Shown here: in pieces, positions 12,801 to 25,585 of the stretch | How positions within the stretch are numbered: the first letter of the stretch is position 1 | Layout: every line of letters starts with the position of its first letter | NCBI RefSeq assembly: GCF_017591425.1 | Contig: NW_024466459.1 | Coordinates: 3,596,001-3,660,000, forward strand | DNA length: 64,000 bases | Direction of reading: 5' to 3' | From: Ochotona curzoniae | Lineage: Eukaryota > Chordata > Mammalia > Lagomorpha > Ochotonidae | The notes under the pieces: model-generated | Told to the model about the DNA's origin: nothing | Database searches by the model: none | Seen by the model: the letters and a program-made list of their open reading frames with translations, nothing else | Program-made: the position numbers and the translations under genes

Positions 12801-13374
12801 CTCCTCTGAGGAGCAGGGATACTGCCCAGAAGCCCACCACCACCTCCCTTCAGGTCTCATTGGGAAGAGAGGAGCGAGATGACCAACAGTAGCCGACATC
12901 AAGCAGGGTCCACCTGCTGGAATCAGGAAAGGGAGGCAGATGAGTCAAAGAAGAGAAATGGATGGTGGGTACGCAGCCACGCAGCGGCTGCTTTGTCATC
13001 ATTTCAAATTAAGGACCCTCTTTTACTTAGAAGCTTAAATTGTGTTTTCTTTTAAATTTAAATTTTCACCTCTTTCTGCTAATGAAATTAATGTAATGTA
13101 AATCAGAATAATCTGGCTATGACAATAGCTAATGACCTATTTTGAAATGACAGAATTGTTTTCATGCAACACTTCTGGTTGTAGTGAATTAGATTGAGTG
13201 GTACTTTTGACAATTTCCAGTAAAAAGTCAACAGTGTATCAACAGACACCATGAATCTTATTGAAACCTTTTATGAATGCATTATCCTCAGCTGTTGGTA
13301 TAACATTGCCACCATTGTTTTAAGCACTACAACTTTCATTAGGTTCAGAACCTGCCATAGAACCTGCTTAATCC

Positions 13375-13535
13375 TTACATAATCCTTACATATACAATAA
13401 CCTTGGAAAGTCCATATCATCAGTGTATTATAGATAGCAAACTCAGAAAAGTAACTCATTCAAGATCACACAGCCAGTAAACAGTAGGGGTCAACCCACA
13501 CCCAAATTTATCTGAATCCTATGCCACTTTTTGGA
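13375..13535 (-). repeat. MIR element, antisense
   Basis: Antisense MIR motifs: 'agcaaactcagaaaagtaac', then 'caagatcacacagccagtaa' and 'tgaatcctatgcc'. A short local duplication of aatccttacat occurs at its start. Confidence 0.65.
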
Positions 13536-13556
13536 TTATAGTTCTAGTTTAAAAAA

Positions 13557-13579
13557 GAGAGAGAGAGAGAAAGAGAGAG
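13557..13579 (+). repeat. (GA)n microsatellite
   Basis: GA dinucleotides with one AA interruption, following an A run. Confidence 0.9.
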
Positions 13580-16500
13580 CTAGCAGCAATGCAGGAAATG
13601 AGCACACTGTTGCAGATGTCTGGTCCAGTAGCCAACGCCATTGCCCTTCCAGGGCAGAGAGAATCAAAGAGCAGAGGAAACAAAGGCAGAACAGGTTTGG
13701 TCGCAGGTGAAGGTGCCTGGTCAGATGCAGCAGGCTGCAGTGCACGTCGCTCAGGACATGTGTGAGCATTGCTGAGGGTTAGCCGAGTCCCAGCTCTGGC
13801 CAAGGACTTCTATAGCTAAAAGAAGGAAAAAAGACAAATTTCTGACAACCGAAAATGGTGCTCTCTGGAGGGTGGAGGTTTCTCCAGTTTGTGGTAAAAT
13901 ATGACTTAAGGTAAAACTTTGTTGACATCACTTCAATTCATGGCAAAACTTCACACAAAAAAATTCCTTAATATATTGAGAGTAGGGAAATTAAGAAATC
14001 CCAAATGAACAATAGGGAAGGATTCAGGAACTATTTTCAGGTTTTTTTTTATTAGCTTCTTTTTGATCATCAAAGTTGCCTTTCATCTTTGCAGTGACAA
14101 TAGCTTTTTAGAATATTTCTTGCACTAATTTCTGATATCTTCTATTAGGCTACAGTTTACCAAAGAAATGTCAGGAAATACCCATGGGTAAAGCTGAATA
14201 TTTCATAATCTTTGCAACCATAAGATGTTGGGTTCTTTCCACAGAACCTAGGGTGTAGCCAGAGGAAAAAAATTGCCACTTGTTTCAACAAAACTGCACA
14301 GCAAATTATGAACATTTCATGTAACTACTGTTCATTTATGTTTAACTCAATTATTTCTGACACTAAAGGAAATAGACAAAAATGATTAGGACTATTGTCA
14401 TAGCATTTCTTAGGATCTGTTTCTATATGTACTTTCTTAGGAAATCTAAAATGTTGGGATTCTTTTGTGCTTTTCTTTTTTGTCATCCATCAAAACAATT
14501 ACAACAGCAGCAGCTAACCTCACATCAGCCAACCAAACACTGAGATGTGCGCAAAGCAGGTGCTTAGAACTCTTTCTTCTCAACTACATATTGTTATCCT
14601 GATACTCGTTGCATAAAGACTCAAAAATTGAAACTGGCAGAATTACAAAGCACCATTTCCTAGGCTGCTTTTTTAACTTGCTTAAAAATTTTAAACTGTT
14701 TCTGTTTTCCATTTAAGAAACATTCCTGCGTTTTGATTCTATAAAAACAAAAAAAAATGAATGAGGCATTTTAACAAGTTATGTTTTTAATTAAAAACAC
14801 AAAACTGCTTCTCTCCAGGTCTTGATGGGTGGTACCCTCGATGCCCACCACTTGCCTTGGTACCATCAGCTGCCTCCTCAGTGCCCCCCATCCCACAGAT
14901 CAGCAGACAGAGATGGTGTGTCCATCAATCAGAACAAGGGGTTGAGCTGTTTTTCATACTGATTCAAAGGACATAACACACACGTAAGGGTCAGAAAATA
15001 TTAATCCCCCATCTGTGAATTTTACAAAATCATGCTGTTTCGTTAATACGTTACAGGGTAAAGTTTAAAAAAAGGAAAAAGAAGAATTATTTTTATCATT
15101 CCAGGAGTTAATCATTCCTAATTCCAGATAAGATCTGTGAAAGAATGCTTCATTACAGCAAAGGTCAGATTAGAGCTCTGATCAAATGTTCTCGTTGTGC
15201 AAGGAAACTGAGTCATCAGGGAAGGATGTGCCAGCCAAACATGCATCACAGTGGTAGCAGCCCCAAGCGGAGGACAGTGTGTGGCCTGACCGGTCCCAGA
15301 TGGCTTCCCATTGTGTTACACATCGTGGGAAGTGAATAGATGCCACCTGTCACTTGGGCTCGGACATAGATCAAAACGTGATATGTAAGCCTAAAATTTA
15401 CTTTTAAGCAGAGTTTCCTTATTCACAATGAGACCAGATCGTTTGACCTGATAAATCACAGACAAGAAAAGGAAAAGCCTGAAAGTGTGTTTGGTATTCT
15501 TCACAGGGACAAAGAATACAAAGCATACGTTTGTCTCAAAGGCGCTAAGTACTGGCAGTTTCTAACCTAACACATTGTGGCTGTTGGTTTCATATGTAGC
15601 CAAGTTACTGTTTCAGACCAGCTCCCTTCAATCTTGAAAGCAAAAATTTTGATTACCTTGGTCAGTGAGTTCCCCAGGAGATGACTTTAAGTGAAGCAGT
15701 CAGGAAAAAGGAAAAAAAAAACAATACTTCAGTGATATCCTAATGTGGATTACAACGCTCAGCATTTCACAGGAGTTCCTCGTTTTCACTTGACACTTCA
15801 TCCTTTAGACAAGCCTATTATGCAGAGTTGGGGTCCCAAGAACAAAGACGAGCAGCTTACAACTCCAGTGCCCAAGGAGTTTACAGGAGCCCCAGGGTTG
15901 ATTCCCAACTCTCCAAATCCTTTAGGGAAGTCTGGGGAAGGTCCTTAGCCACTGCCCCCAGGCAAGATTCAGGCCTCACTGACTTAGAGCTGTGTCAAGA
16001 GCTGTGGTGCTAGAAGGAAGCAGCCCTCCCGAGGCTGGTGGGAGCAGGGTCAGCTTCCTGCAGCCTTCTCTGCAAAGCCCACTGACCCCTACCCCACGTG
16101 GCTGCTGGGGGCTGTCCCTACGGACCTTTCTTTCGAGCTGCTTTCACCATCCTGAGCCTCATCCTGTGTGTCCTAGCATTGAAAGTGTAGACTTGTGCAG
16201 GCACAAATAATCCATAGATTGCTTTAAAATGGATAGTAAAAAGCCAATCACACTTGAATGGTTCTGTTTCAGCTTTGCAGCAAGCAACTTTGTATTTTTT
16301 AAATTCCACATCAGTGGACTTTAGGAGCATCTAGTGATAGTTATGCACATGTAGGGGTCAGGAGTGGGCAGAGGTTGTCCCAGAGACCACCACCAAGACA
16401 CGGGAGTGGCTTCAAGGATGCCCATTCGAAGTCCACCATTGTCTGTGTGGATGATGGTCTTGCACAGGCACCTCTTCTTTGTAATGTGGCTCCCAATCAG

Positions 16501-17326
16501 TAAGATGTTAGCAACACCCCATCCCATAGGGAGCTTGGCAACATCACAGTAAGGTCACATATGACAAATACTCTCCGATTTTATGCAGATGTAGTAGAGG
16601 AGGGGGCATCTGAGTTGGACCTTAACAGTTGGATCGTTCTAAACAGAGAGCAGAATGAGGGAAGACTTGAAGCAGAACATGCTCAGAAGTGTGCGGAGAG
16701 ATTGAGTAAGATCTTGGCCAGAGGGCAACTTCAGTGAGGAGGAAAACAAGATCCGAAAGCTAGTTTCGTTCATTTCATCCATTTAAAAAAAAAAAGTAGA
16801 AAAATCCCTTTGTTCTTGATCTGCTTCTTACTAAACACTGTGGAATGTGTTAGGACAATCAGTGGCCAATCTTGGATGCAATGCTGAGACGCTCAGTCAT
16901 TTGTCAGAAGGTGGTTGTCAGCAATTGAGTTTTTTTTTCCTTTACTGGGAAGTGTTACATGATTGAGGTTATACTTTACAAAGATTAATCTGGCAGCAAC
17001 AGATAAGATGAGGAAGAGATGAAAGGACACCAATTTAGAAATTACGGCACTAAAGCCCACGTCACCAGTCACAAGTAAAATACAGAGGGCTTCAGCTGGA
17101 TGTTGTCAGAGAGTATGAAGGAAGAGGCTAACTTGGAGATTAGTTTAAAGGAAAGATGCTACACTTTAGAGGTGAAATGACAGAAATGTGTTGAAAACAC
17201 TACCAAGTTTGTGCTCTGGTATGCTGGCATACAGCAGACACTGATATTATCATCTTCTAGATGTTGCATCTGAGATGTTAACCAGAGGACATTTGTCTAG
17301 ACTTACATAGTTTCTGAAGAGTCCTA

Positions 17327-17608
17327 GGAGCTAGTGTTGAGTCGCAGTGAGATGCGTGCCCATTGGCAACACCAGCATCCCACCTTGGAGTGCTCGTTTG
17401 GATCCCAGCCACTGTGCTTCCAAGACAACCTCCTGCTAATGTGCCTGGGAAATCCGTGGAGGATGGACCAGGTCCTGGGCCTCCCGCCAAGCACATGGGA
17501 GGTATGGATGGAGTTCTGGGCCTCTGGTTTGGCCCTGTCTGTTTGAAGAGTGAGCTGAAGGATGGAAACTCTCTATGTCTCTCCCTCTGTCTCTGTGCTT
17601 TTCAAATA
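17327..17608 (+). repeat. Old C-SINE, sense
   Basis: Diverged head (ggagctagtgttgagtcgca), then 'accagcatcccaccttgg', 'aatgtgcctgggaaatccg' and 'gtgcttttcaaata'. It ends directly against an antisense SINE, making a tail-to-tail pair. Confidence 0.7.
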
Positions 17609-17919
17609 GATTTATTTATTTATTTTCACTGGAAAGGCAAATTTACAGAGAGAAGGAGAGACGGATCTTCCAGCCAGTCGCTCACTCCCCAGATGGTCAC
17701 AATGGATGGATGAACGAAACTGAGCTGGTCCAAAGCCAGGTGCCGGAGCTTCCTCTGGGTCTACCATGCAGGTATAGGGTCCTAAGACTGGGTTGTCCTC
17801 TACTGCTTTCCCAGGCCACATGCAAGGAACTGGGTGGAAAGCAGAATGAACCAGCACCCATATGGGTTCCTGGTGCGTGCAAGGAGAGGATTTAGCCACT
17901 GAGCCATCGCACCAGGCCC
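17609..17919 (-). repeat. C-SINE, antisense
   Basis: Starts with the tail complement (gatttatttatttattttc), then 'ggcaaatttacagagaga', 'tgctttcccaggccacatg' and the head complement 'catcgcaccaggccc'. It inserted into the A-rich tail of the preceding sense SINE. Confidence 0.8.
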
Positions 17920-18414
17920 AAAATAAATCTTTTAAGAAAGAAAGAAGGAACCCTAAAACTGTGAACATGATCAAGAAATGCCTTGGTGGGAAAGCAACAG
18001 AGTCCTGCAGCAAGTAGATAATGTTGACAAGAAAATGGGCCTTGGGCAGGACCACATCCACAAAAGCAGAAAGGAAGGGAAGGATGCAAAGAGAACTTAA
18101 AAGGAATAAGGAACAGACAGGAGAGAGTTCTTGCCTAGCTTTAAGCCTCTGTCATCTCCAGGCGCCCATGCATGCTTGTTGATTGAAATTGCCCAGTCAA
18201 GACTTGCTGACCCAAGCCTCATCTTCAGTGCAGCCCTGCCCACCCTCCATCCCTCCTTCATCTGAACTCGTGTAGCACTTTCTGTAGCCTTTCAGGAAAG
18301 GTTGTCAAATCATCAGACTCCCATGGTGGGAGCTGAGCTCTGACTATGCCATGGTGATGCCTGTGCATCCACAATTAGCCCAGCGTGTGGCCCATGTCGT
18401 GCTCACTGGTTAAT

Positions 18415-18490
18415 GGGAAGAAAGGGGGACAGGGAGGAAGAGGGCAAGCAGGAGAGAAGGAGAGATGGAGGAGAGGGAGGGGAGAGCAGA
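18415..18490 (+). repeat. Purine-rich tract
   Basis: About 75 bases almost entirely A and G, with GGGA, GGAG and GAGA runs. Simple low-complexity sequence; no gene signal. Confidence 0.85.
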
Positions 18491-19208
18491 GTCAAAGCAT
18501 CACGTGCTAAAAGGAGTTCAAGCATGAAGAATTGCAGACGCCACTGACCTTGGGCAAGGCCCTTGGTATCAGGCCTCCTAAATGCATTCCAAGAGACATT
18601 CTGTAGGCATATTTTTATCTTGATGTGTAATCAGATATTCGTGTATCATTTTCATCTGGGTGATCATTTCATCTGAGATGATCCTCCAGATCTCCTGGTG
18701 GCTTCTCTGTGGCCCTCAGCTATTCGCCAGGCATGCTCATATCAACAGGGTTCGCAGGCCACATAAAACTAAGACAAAGCAAGATGCCAGCACCCTGCCA
18801 TGCAGCCGGACTTCTGTTCACCTCCAAAACAGGGCAGAGTTTTCTTCGCAATCTAGCTCACAGGATGCCCTCAAAAGGCCAGAGCACCAAAACATCCAAA
18901 GAATTCTTTATTTCCTCTACAAATGAACTATGCTTTCTTCTGACCGCTCCCTGGATGCCTGAGTCCTAAGGCTAACGTTTTGTCGCCCAGGACACACAGC
19001 TTTCAGGTGCTGCCAGCACTTTTGGAGGCCCCTTCTTGGGCCTATTACTCTGGTACAGTTACTGCTGTTTGTATTTCCAAAGACTTTGTTTGCCTCTCAC
19101 AGTTCCCGGTGGCCTGCTGGAGAGCAAGATGGATACCAAGAGAACCAGAAATCCGTACATGTAAAGTTCTCATTGGATAGCACTGCCTACCTTTAAACCA
19201 CCTCAGTC

Positions 19209-19222
19209 GTCACCATGGTAAT
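19209..19222 (+). promoter_or_regulatory. RFX X-box-like motif
   Basis: GTCACCATGGTAAT differs from the palindromic consensus GTNRCC-(0-3)-RGYAAC only at its last base. RFX factors regulate ciliary and centrosomal genes. A 14-base motif in a large intron can arise by chance, so function is speculative. Confidence 0.25.
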
Positions 19223-20474
19223 CAGCAAGTCTGTGGGGTCACAGGCAGCCTTGAAGATGATGCTATGGAGACAGCAAATCAATGGAACAATAATCACAAG
19301 CATTGCTTAAAGGAAGAATCAGTCTTCTACAGATTCCCAAGCCTTTAATTTCTATTTTCCATAATGGATCTTAAAGCTTTATAGTCCTAGCCGCTGTTGG
19401 CTAACTTGTCTGAAGTGAAATCTATTTAAAAGTACCAACAAATCAAAACTCTGTTCTCTCCCAAAGCACATTATGAAAACAAGAATAATAATTGCATCAG
19501 AAAAGAAATTCAAAGACCTTTATTGACTTTTAATGTTTAATGGTTATTATTCTGGCTTGTTTGGAGTGATCTTAATAACCACAGTTTATTTACAAAATTC
19601 AGACTAATTCTTTTGTTCCCAAGCCAACAAAATGCATTTGTTCCCGGACAGCTGGTATGATGCATCGCTCTAAGACTTAGGTTGTTTTGAGGAATAGAAT
19701 CACATTGAATTTTGGCCACATCTTGTTCTCCACGAGAGTTTGAATCCTTGTCTCTGTCTTCTCACTGGGGGTGGGGATGCGGGTGGCAGGGAAACAAAAC
19801 GCTTGAACCGCAGTGTCAGGGACATTAGTAATTTTATCTAAAGACAGATGTCATCAAGATAGTTCTTATCTCAGTGGGTTATTCTGGTAGATTTTCATGG
19901 CAGAGCGTTAAACCTAAGCACCTCAAACCCTGCTGCTGCTGATATACTGTGGTCACAGCACCGTTCTCCAGGGATGCTCTACAGAGTCAATGTGCTCTGC
20001 TCCATCGCTGCTGTCCTCAGAGCCCCCTTGTTTTGGACCTCACTGGGCTTGCTGTGCCGCTGAGGGGGAAAAGAGGTCCTCTGCTGCGTGTCAAAGCCGA
20101 GAGTCAGCGAAGCACCCACCATGTCTCTGCAGCTGTTTCCCCTTAAAGCATTTTCTGCATTGCTGAAGCGGCTCTAGGGCCTCACTGCGAATGCGGGGGA
20201 GGGAGAGCCACAGGATTGCACAGGCTACGGCCAAAGCTGAGGGTTCCAAGTCACACAGTGCCTGCCCAGGACTAAGTCTCACCTTTCATTCCCATGAGGC
20301 ACAAATGTGATTCCATATCCTCCTATCTCTTGGTTTTATTTTTTTAAATCCAAAAATAATTTCATCCACGTGGTGTATGTCCAATTAGTCAATTGTGGAG
20401 GCACTTGAAGAATAAGACAGGAGCAAAAGCTTATAATTAAGATGCGTTGGATGCTGTGTTCTAACACTGGAGGA

Positions 20475-20715
20475 CATAGACGGGTACAGCAAGTTAGCCT
20501 GCTGCTTGGGACAGCCACAGCCTGTATCAAGGTGCTAGCTGAAGGCCAAACTACTTCGCCTCTAATTCAGATCTCTGCAAATATACCTAGAAAGCAGTGG
20601 GTGGTGGCCCAGGAATCTGAGTGTCTGTAGCCCATGTGAGGCCTATCACTCCTGGCTCCAACCTGGCCCAGCCCCAGCCACACGCCAGATGTTGCCACCA
20701 TTTGGGAATTCCTTT
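20475..20715 (+). repeat. Old, tail-less C-SINE
   Basis: Head-like 'ggtacagcaagttagcctgc', then 'ggctccaacctggcccagcc' and 'caccatttgggaattcc'. It is heavily diverged and lacks an A-rich tail. Confidence 0.5.
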
Positions 20716-21836
20716 TATTTTGCTAAAAAGATCCTTTTCCTTTTGGGAAAGTCCATCTTATGGATTGGCAAACAAATGGCAGCACAGGATGTTTAGATAG
20801 ATTTCAGTTTAAATCAGAAATAAGTTCTGGTGATAATTTTTTTTAATGCAGCAGACAGTTTGGAAATTAATAAGTCTATTTGAATATGTTTTCCATGTAG
20901 AGTCTGTGGTATTTCTATCCAGAAAGACAAAACATTGTTTTAAAATGTTCAAATGCAAAGAATAACTTGTCATATTAATGGAAAAAATTAGGACCAGTGA
21001 AGAATATAACATAATTGCCATTATTAAAAATTCATGTACTATAGGCCTATTTTGAAAAATCTAATACCCAGTTGTCAGTGTAGTCCTGTATTCTAGGAGC
21101 TTCTATTATTATAATAAAGAAAATAGTTTTAAGATCCATTTTCAGCCTTGAACATTAAATTTGTACTCAGGTTTATTCAGAAATGGTGAGAAATCAAACG
21201 CAGAATGCACTCTGATGAGAGATTTCCTCATTTTTTGTTATTAAGGAAGGAAGGAATTGCATTGTGTTGGTCTTGCCTTGACAGACTTGTGTGGTGTGGA
21301 TGGGAGCCGAAGGGATCTTCACCGCACAGGCAGGAAGCAAGATTGCTGGGAGGGACACAGACAACTGGCTTCAAGGCTTGTCCTGATTCCTGTGGAAACA
21401 ACAGCAGGGAGAAAGCATTTCAGGACCCACAGGGTAATGCCCCAGGCCTGGTATCTCCCCCTGCCCCAGCGACCAGAGCAGCCATTGGTCCAACTTCTCT
21501 ACAACTTCACTTAATATCCAAACGAATTCTCCAGAAACAGTGCGAAAAGCCAGCCAGAATGATCCCAAATGCTGCATTTAATGTATCAGATTTTGAGGCT
21601 TTGTACTAAATGACGTGGTGAATCAAAACATGTCATAGTAATTGAATGATAGCCCAAAGTGAACTCTTTCTATAAAAAAACTCGTAAGTGAAACTTCCAA
21701 CACTTGACTCACCAAATATTACTGAGTACCTGCTGTACGGACTGGATATACCTTGATGTGCAAAACACTTTTGCGCTTGTGGTCTTTACATGTTAGTGAT
21801 TGCTTCTTTATAGCTGTGGACTTTCTGTGTGAATTT

Positions 21837-22170
21837 CAGATGCAGTGTGCCCATTTCTAGTGTCTTCCGGTCCATGAACATAGTATATCACCCTGCTTTG
21901 TCCCAGCATTCTTTTTCTGTTATATTTTAAATTTCTATGAATATGTCTTCCACATATCCTGTTAGACTTACTCCTAATATTTGACAAAATGCTGCTGTTT
22001 TCTGAAACCGTGTTTTATCATGCTTTATTGCCAACCTAGAAGTACAATTGGCTATGTTTTCACCAACTTTTTTTGAAATATCTTTACATAGGAATGTTAC
22101 CTTATTACTTTTATTTCCAGACAGCCAGTTATTAATACTATTGAGAGAAACATATGTTTTTCACTTAATG
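21837..22170 (-). repeat. L1 ORF2 fragment, antisense (first)
   Basis: T-rich sequence resembling the antisense 3' part of L1 ORF2, including 'cttccggtccatgaacatag' and 'cttactcctaatatttgac'. Both match L1 antisense themes. Frames are broken, so no functional protein remains. Confidence 0.5.
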
Positions 22171-22212
22171 AAATGCCACATTTGTCGAAAGTTAAGGTTC
22201 CATATATTAAGG

Positions 22213-22285
22213 AGATTCAAAAGTTCATGGAAGATGGAACTGAAAAGCAGTGGGCATTCTCTGCAAGTTTTTGGAAGCCTCCAAA
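22213..22285 (+). mobile_element. Truncated copy of short inverted-repeat element
   Basis: The left end 'gattcaaaagttcatggaag' matches the terminal repeat of the element at 53629-53743. The interior is diverged and the right end is not clear. Member of the small family described in the findings. Confidence 0.45.
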
Positions 22286-22364
22286 AAAAGTTGTACAAAT
22301 AAAATATAAGACTTTCTTCTCTTTCTTGTTCATCCATTTCCTGCACAACACAAACAGCATATTA

Positions 22365-22590
22365 TAACACTGAGAGCATGAGATCCAGGCTCACATCACC
22401 CAGGTTCAAATCCCAGCTCTGCCACCTACACTTATTTGCTGCAATGGAGTCTCGGGTTACCTTTGTTATTTTGTCTCAGTGTTCCTATGTTGAAAAAAAA
22501 AAAAAGATCAATAACTATACTTCCTTTATAAAGTTTGTGTGAGGATTCAATCAGTTAGTACAAGTAAAACCTCTAGAAATGTGAGTTCTA
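22365..22590 (+). repeat. MIR element
   Basis: Clear MIR features: 'caggttcaaatcccagctct', 'gccacctacacttatttgc', later 'tttgtgtgaggattcaatca' and 'gtacaagtaaaacctctag'. It lies between two L1 fragments. Confidence 0.75.
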
Positions 22591-22599
22591 CCTATGGGA

Positions 22600-23260
22600 G
22601 AAGTTTCCTGTCACATGTTTTAAAAAATTGTCTTCATTATTAAGCTTTTGCTATTGACATGAGTCTTGGACTAAGTTTATAGAGTTCCCTTTTAATCATC
22701 CCGTTGATCCTATGGTCTGGTTGGGGTTACGCTGAATTTTTAAATTATCTTAATAACAGACATCTCTTCAGCGCTGAGTTGTCTCAGGAACGTTACGTCT
22801 CTCTGCAGTTCACTGGATCTTCTTTTGTGGCTTGAAATTCATCTTCATTAGAACATATGGTTCAATTCTTGTTAAATTTATTCCTGGGTATTTTTTTTCC
22901 TTTTATGAATTTACATTGTTTTTTTTAATAATTATTGACGGCATTTAAGGAACTATTCTTATTTTTATAGCCAACCAAAAAAATGTCCCAATAAACTTTC
23001 AGCTAATTTCTTAAGCTTTGTAAGTGAGCAATTACATTATTCCTCAACAGAGATAAAGCTTGTGTCTTCCTTTCCATCTTTTATTCTTTTGCTTGTCTTA
23101 TTGCACAAATTCTCTAGCTCGATATTGAATAGTGGCAGTGATAACATATATCCTTATCATTTACTCAACATTAAAGAGTGTGCGATGTTTCACTGAGCAT
23201 AAGCATTCTAAGAGGTTTTGATGGTTACTTTAGTTGGGTTCAGGCAAACCATCACTCCTG
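22600..23260 (-). repeat. L1 ORF2 fragment, antisense (second)
   Basis: Antisense L1 ORF2 themes in the expected order: 'gttaaatttattcctgggta' near 22873, then 'tctctagctcgatattgaat' and 'tccttatcatttactcaaca' near 23110-23170. It repeats part of the region seen in the fragment at 21837, so the two are separate pieces. Many stops; inactive. Confidence 0.6.
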
Positions 23261-23402
23261 TAATTACTTGTGTGTACATTTTTTTTTTATTTCCACTAGA
23301 CTAAGCTTCCTGAGAGCATAGAAAATGTAGTAGGAATGTTGTATACTGACGTGCACATCGATGTAACAGATGCATACATTACATGTTTGTACAATATTTA
23401 TA

Positions 23403-23454
23403 CATATGTCATATATATCATATATGTGTATATACACACACACACACACATATT
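23403..23454 (+). repeat. (TA/CA)n mixed microsatellite
   Basis: ATAT runs pass into eight CA repeats. The sequence alternates purine and pyrimidine. Confidence 0.9.
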
Positions 23455-24963
23455 TATTCTGTGGTCAACTTTTGCCACTTAGAATATAAACAGAACTTAT
23501 CTCTAGTTATTGCAGTGAGCTTGTACCAATTAGACCAAGACAGAAACCCCTGGAATCCTCTTGACGTGCAGAATGGCAGCATCATCCACTTGCAACTTGT
23601 CCTTTCGTCGTCATGCAGGAATTTCTTGGCCCGTTTCCCTTAACCCTGTCATAGGCACTCTTAGCATCATGCAAGAGCCTCATCTCCAAGAAGTAGCGTT
23701 TTCCCTGTTTAGGGGAGGTCAGAGGTGTGTCTTCCCTTATTGCATATACACACTGCCTCCCAGCTTCCACTTCTGAAGCTCTCAGGCTGTAGTCGTGGGT
23801 TCTTTTGCAAGGCAGTCACCCTGTGGTCTGACCTTCAGATTCCTGGCCCAGCAGCTACTGTTTTCCCTTTGCCACCTGCTTCCAGTGTTACTCTTTGTAG
23901 CCAGCTGCAACTGTTTGTTTCCCCCACCCCCTCCTGAGCTAAACAACCTGGGGCACATCTGAGAAATACATTTTCCCTTAGAAATAGTAGCAGACATTTC
24001 TCCACATGCTTCCAGTCCTTATATATTCTATTTGTTATTTTCACATATTTCTTTTGAGGGCAGCAGTGTGAATTGATTCCCCAGTCATTTGCGTTGGGCT
24101 TAGTCCTGATACTCCCCACCATCTGCCACAGAGTGGGTACAAGCGCTTTTTGCACAAACAGGCAATCACTTGTGCATTGCGTATGTAAATAGTGCATTCC
24201 CTACATTGGTGGAGTCGATGGACAGTCAAAGTTCAGATTTTGAAGTAGTATCTACCTCGTTTGCATTCATCTTTAAAACGACAACATTTTGCTTCTGTGT
24301 ACACTGCCCTTACTGACTTGGTTGTGGTCGATGTGAAAATATATGGGTTGATTGTTGCTGGTTCCACTTGTGTGTGGCTGTGGCACTCAGGAGCATCCCA
24401 CTGGAGGTGCAGTGGGGTTAAGTGAAAGCTAGGGAAATGTTCAATGTGGTCTGAAGTTGGTACTTTCCAGAATTCATTCCTTAAAACAGTTGGCAAATAA
24501 TGAAAAAAAGCGTCTCCTTGGTGTGTAGCAGCATATTGCCAGCAGATAGAAAACTTTCTGAGAATGTCAACTATGAGTTTTAAAATTACAACTGGGATAT
24601 AAAAATATACCAAAAGTAACAGGACCCAAACAGTGAGTTGAAATCCTGCCTGTTGGGCAATCCTAGCTATGATATCTATGCAACCATTGGAGTATATACT
24701 CTGAGTGTATTTTAAAAATGACACAACACAAACATTTGACACCCTCTTTTGGGAATCAGTAAATCTCCATGAAGGAGTAAACAGATTATTTTTAAGAAGA
24801 GGAAGAACTCATTCACCCAGCAAACACTTCTGTGTACCCCAGGAATCATTAGCACCAGACTGTAAGGGAATTGGATCAAACATTTCCTTGAAGGAGTTCA
24901 CAGCCAAGAGAAAAGACTTCTTGACCCAGCATAACCCTCTATTTCTTCTCCTTTTTATTTTTT

Positions 24964-25260
24964 AAAGATCTGTTTATCTGAAAATCAGAGTTATTACACA
25001 AAGCAAGAGAGAGACAGAGTGGGAGATCTTCCACATGCTGGTTCACTCCCCAAATGGCTACAAGCCAGGAGCCTGGAGCTTCTTCCAGGTCTCTCACGTG
25101 GGTGGCAGGTGCCCAAACACTTCAGCCATCTTCTGTTTTCCCCAGGCACATTAGCACGGAGCTGGATTAGAGGTGGAGCAGCCAGGACTTGGACCCGCAC
25201 TCCCATATGAAACAGCAACATCACAGATAGCTTCGCATGCTATGCCACAGCGCCAGCCCC
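24964..25260 (-). repeat. Old C-SINE, antisense
   Basis: Tail complement 'aaagatctgtttatctgaaa', then 'ggttcactccccaaatggct', 'ccaggcacattagcacgga' and head complement 'ccacagcgccagcccc'. It is full length but of the older type. Confidence 0.75.
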
Positions 25261-25454
25261 TTCTCCTTACTGAGCCCCATCTTCTCAGTCTCTTTTACTG
25301 ACTTCTAGTATTCCAATTTCCCATGCTACCGCATATTGCTTCTGCTTTATGGTCTCTGTTCTCTGCTTCTTACACTCAACATGTTCTGTCTCCCTCAGAA
25401 ATACCGTCTATCCCCATTGACTTCAGATATTCTTTGCAGTGATTTCCAGACTTC

Positions 25455-25585
25455 TGTTCTCAAACTCGGGTCCTGCATTGGTATCCCTGTGATAGCGCAT
25501 GCATCTAAATCTGGCAGAGCAAACTCAAGTCCAAGCCCAAACATTCTTTAGAAAGGAACTGTTTACCGTAAAGTCTAGGTTTTAT
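25455..25585 (+). repeat. hAT-type (MER-like) fragment, tentative
   Basis: 'tctgttctcaaactcgggtc' followed by 'ctgcattggtatccctg' resembles nonautonomous hAT elements that start with a 'cagtggttctcaaact' end. The far end is not clear. Confidence 0.3.

Noticed and set aside
17612..18061. 149-codon minus-strand open frame
   Set aside because: Mostly the sense reading of the antisense SINE at 17609-17919.
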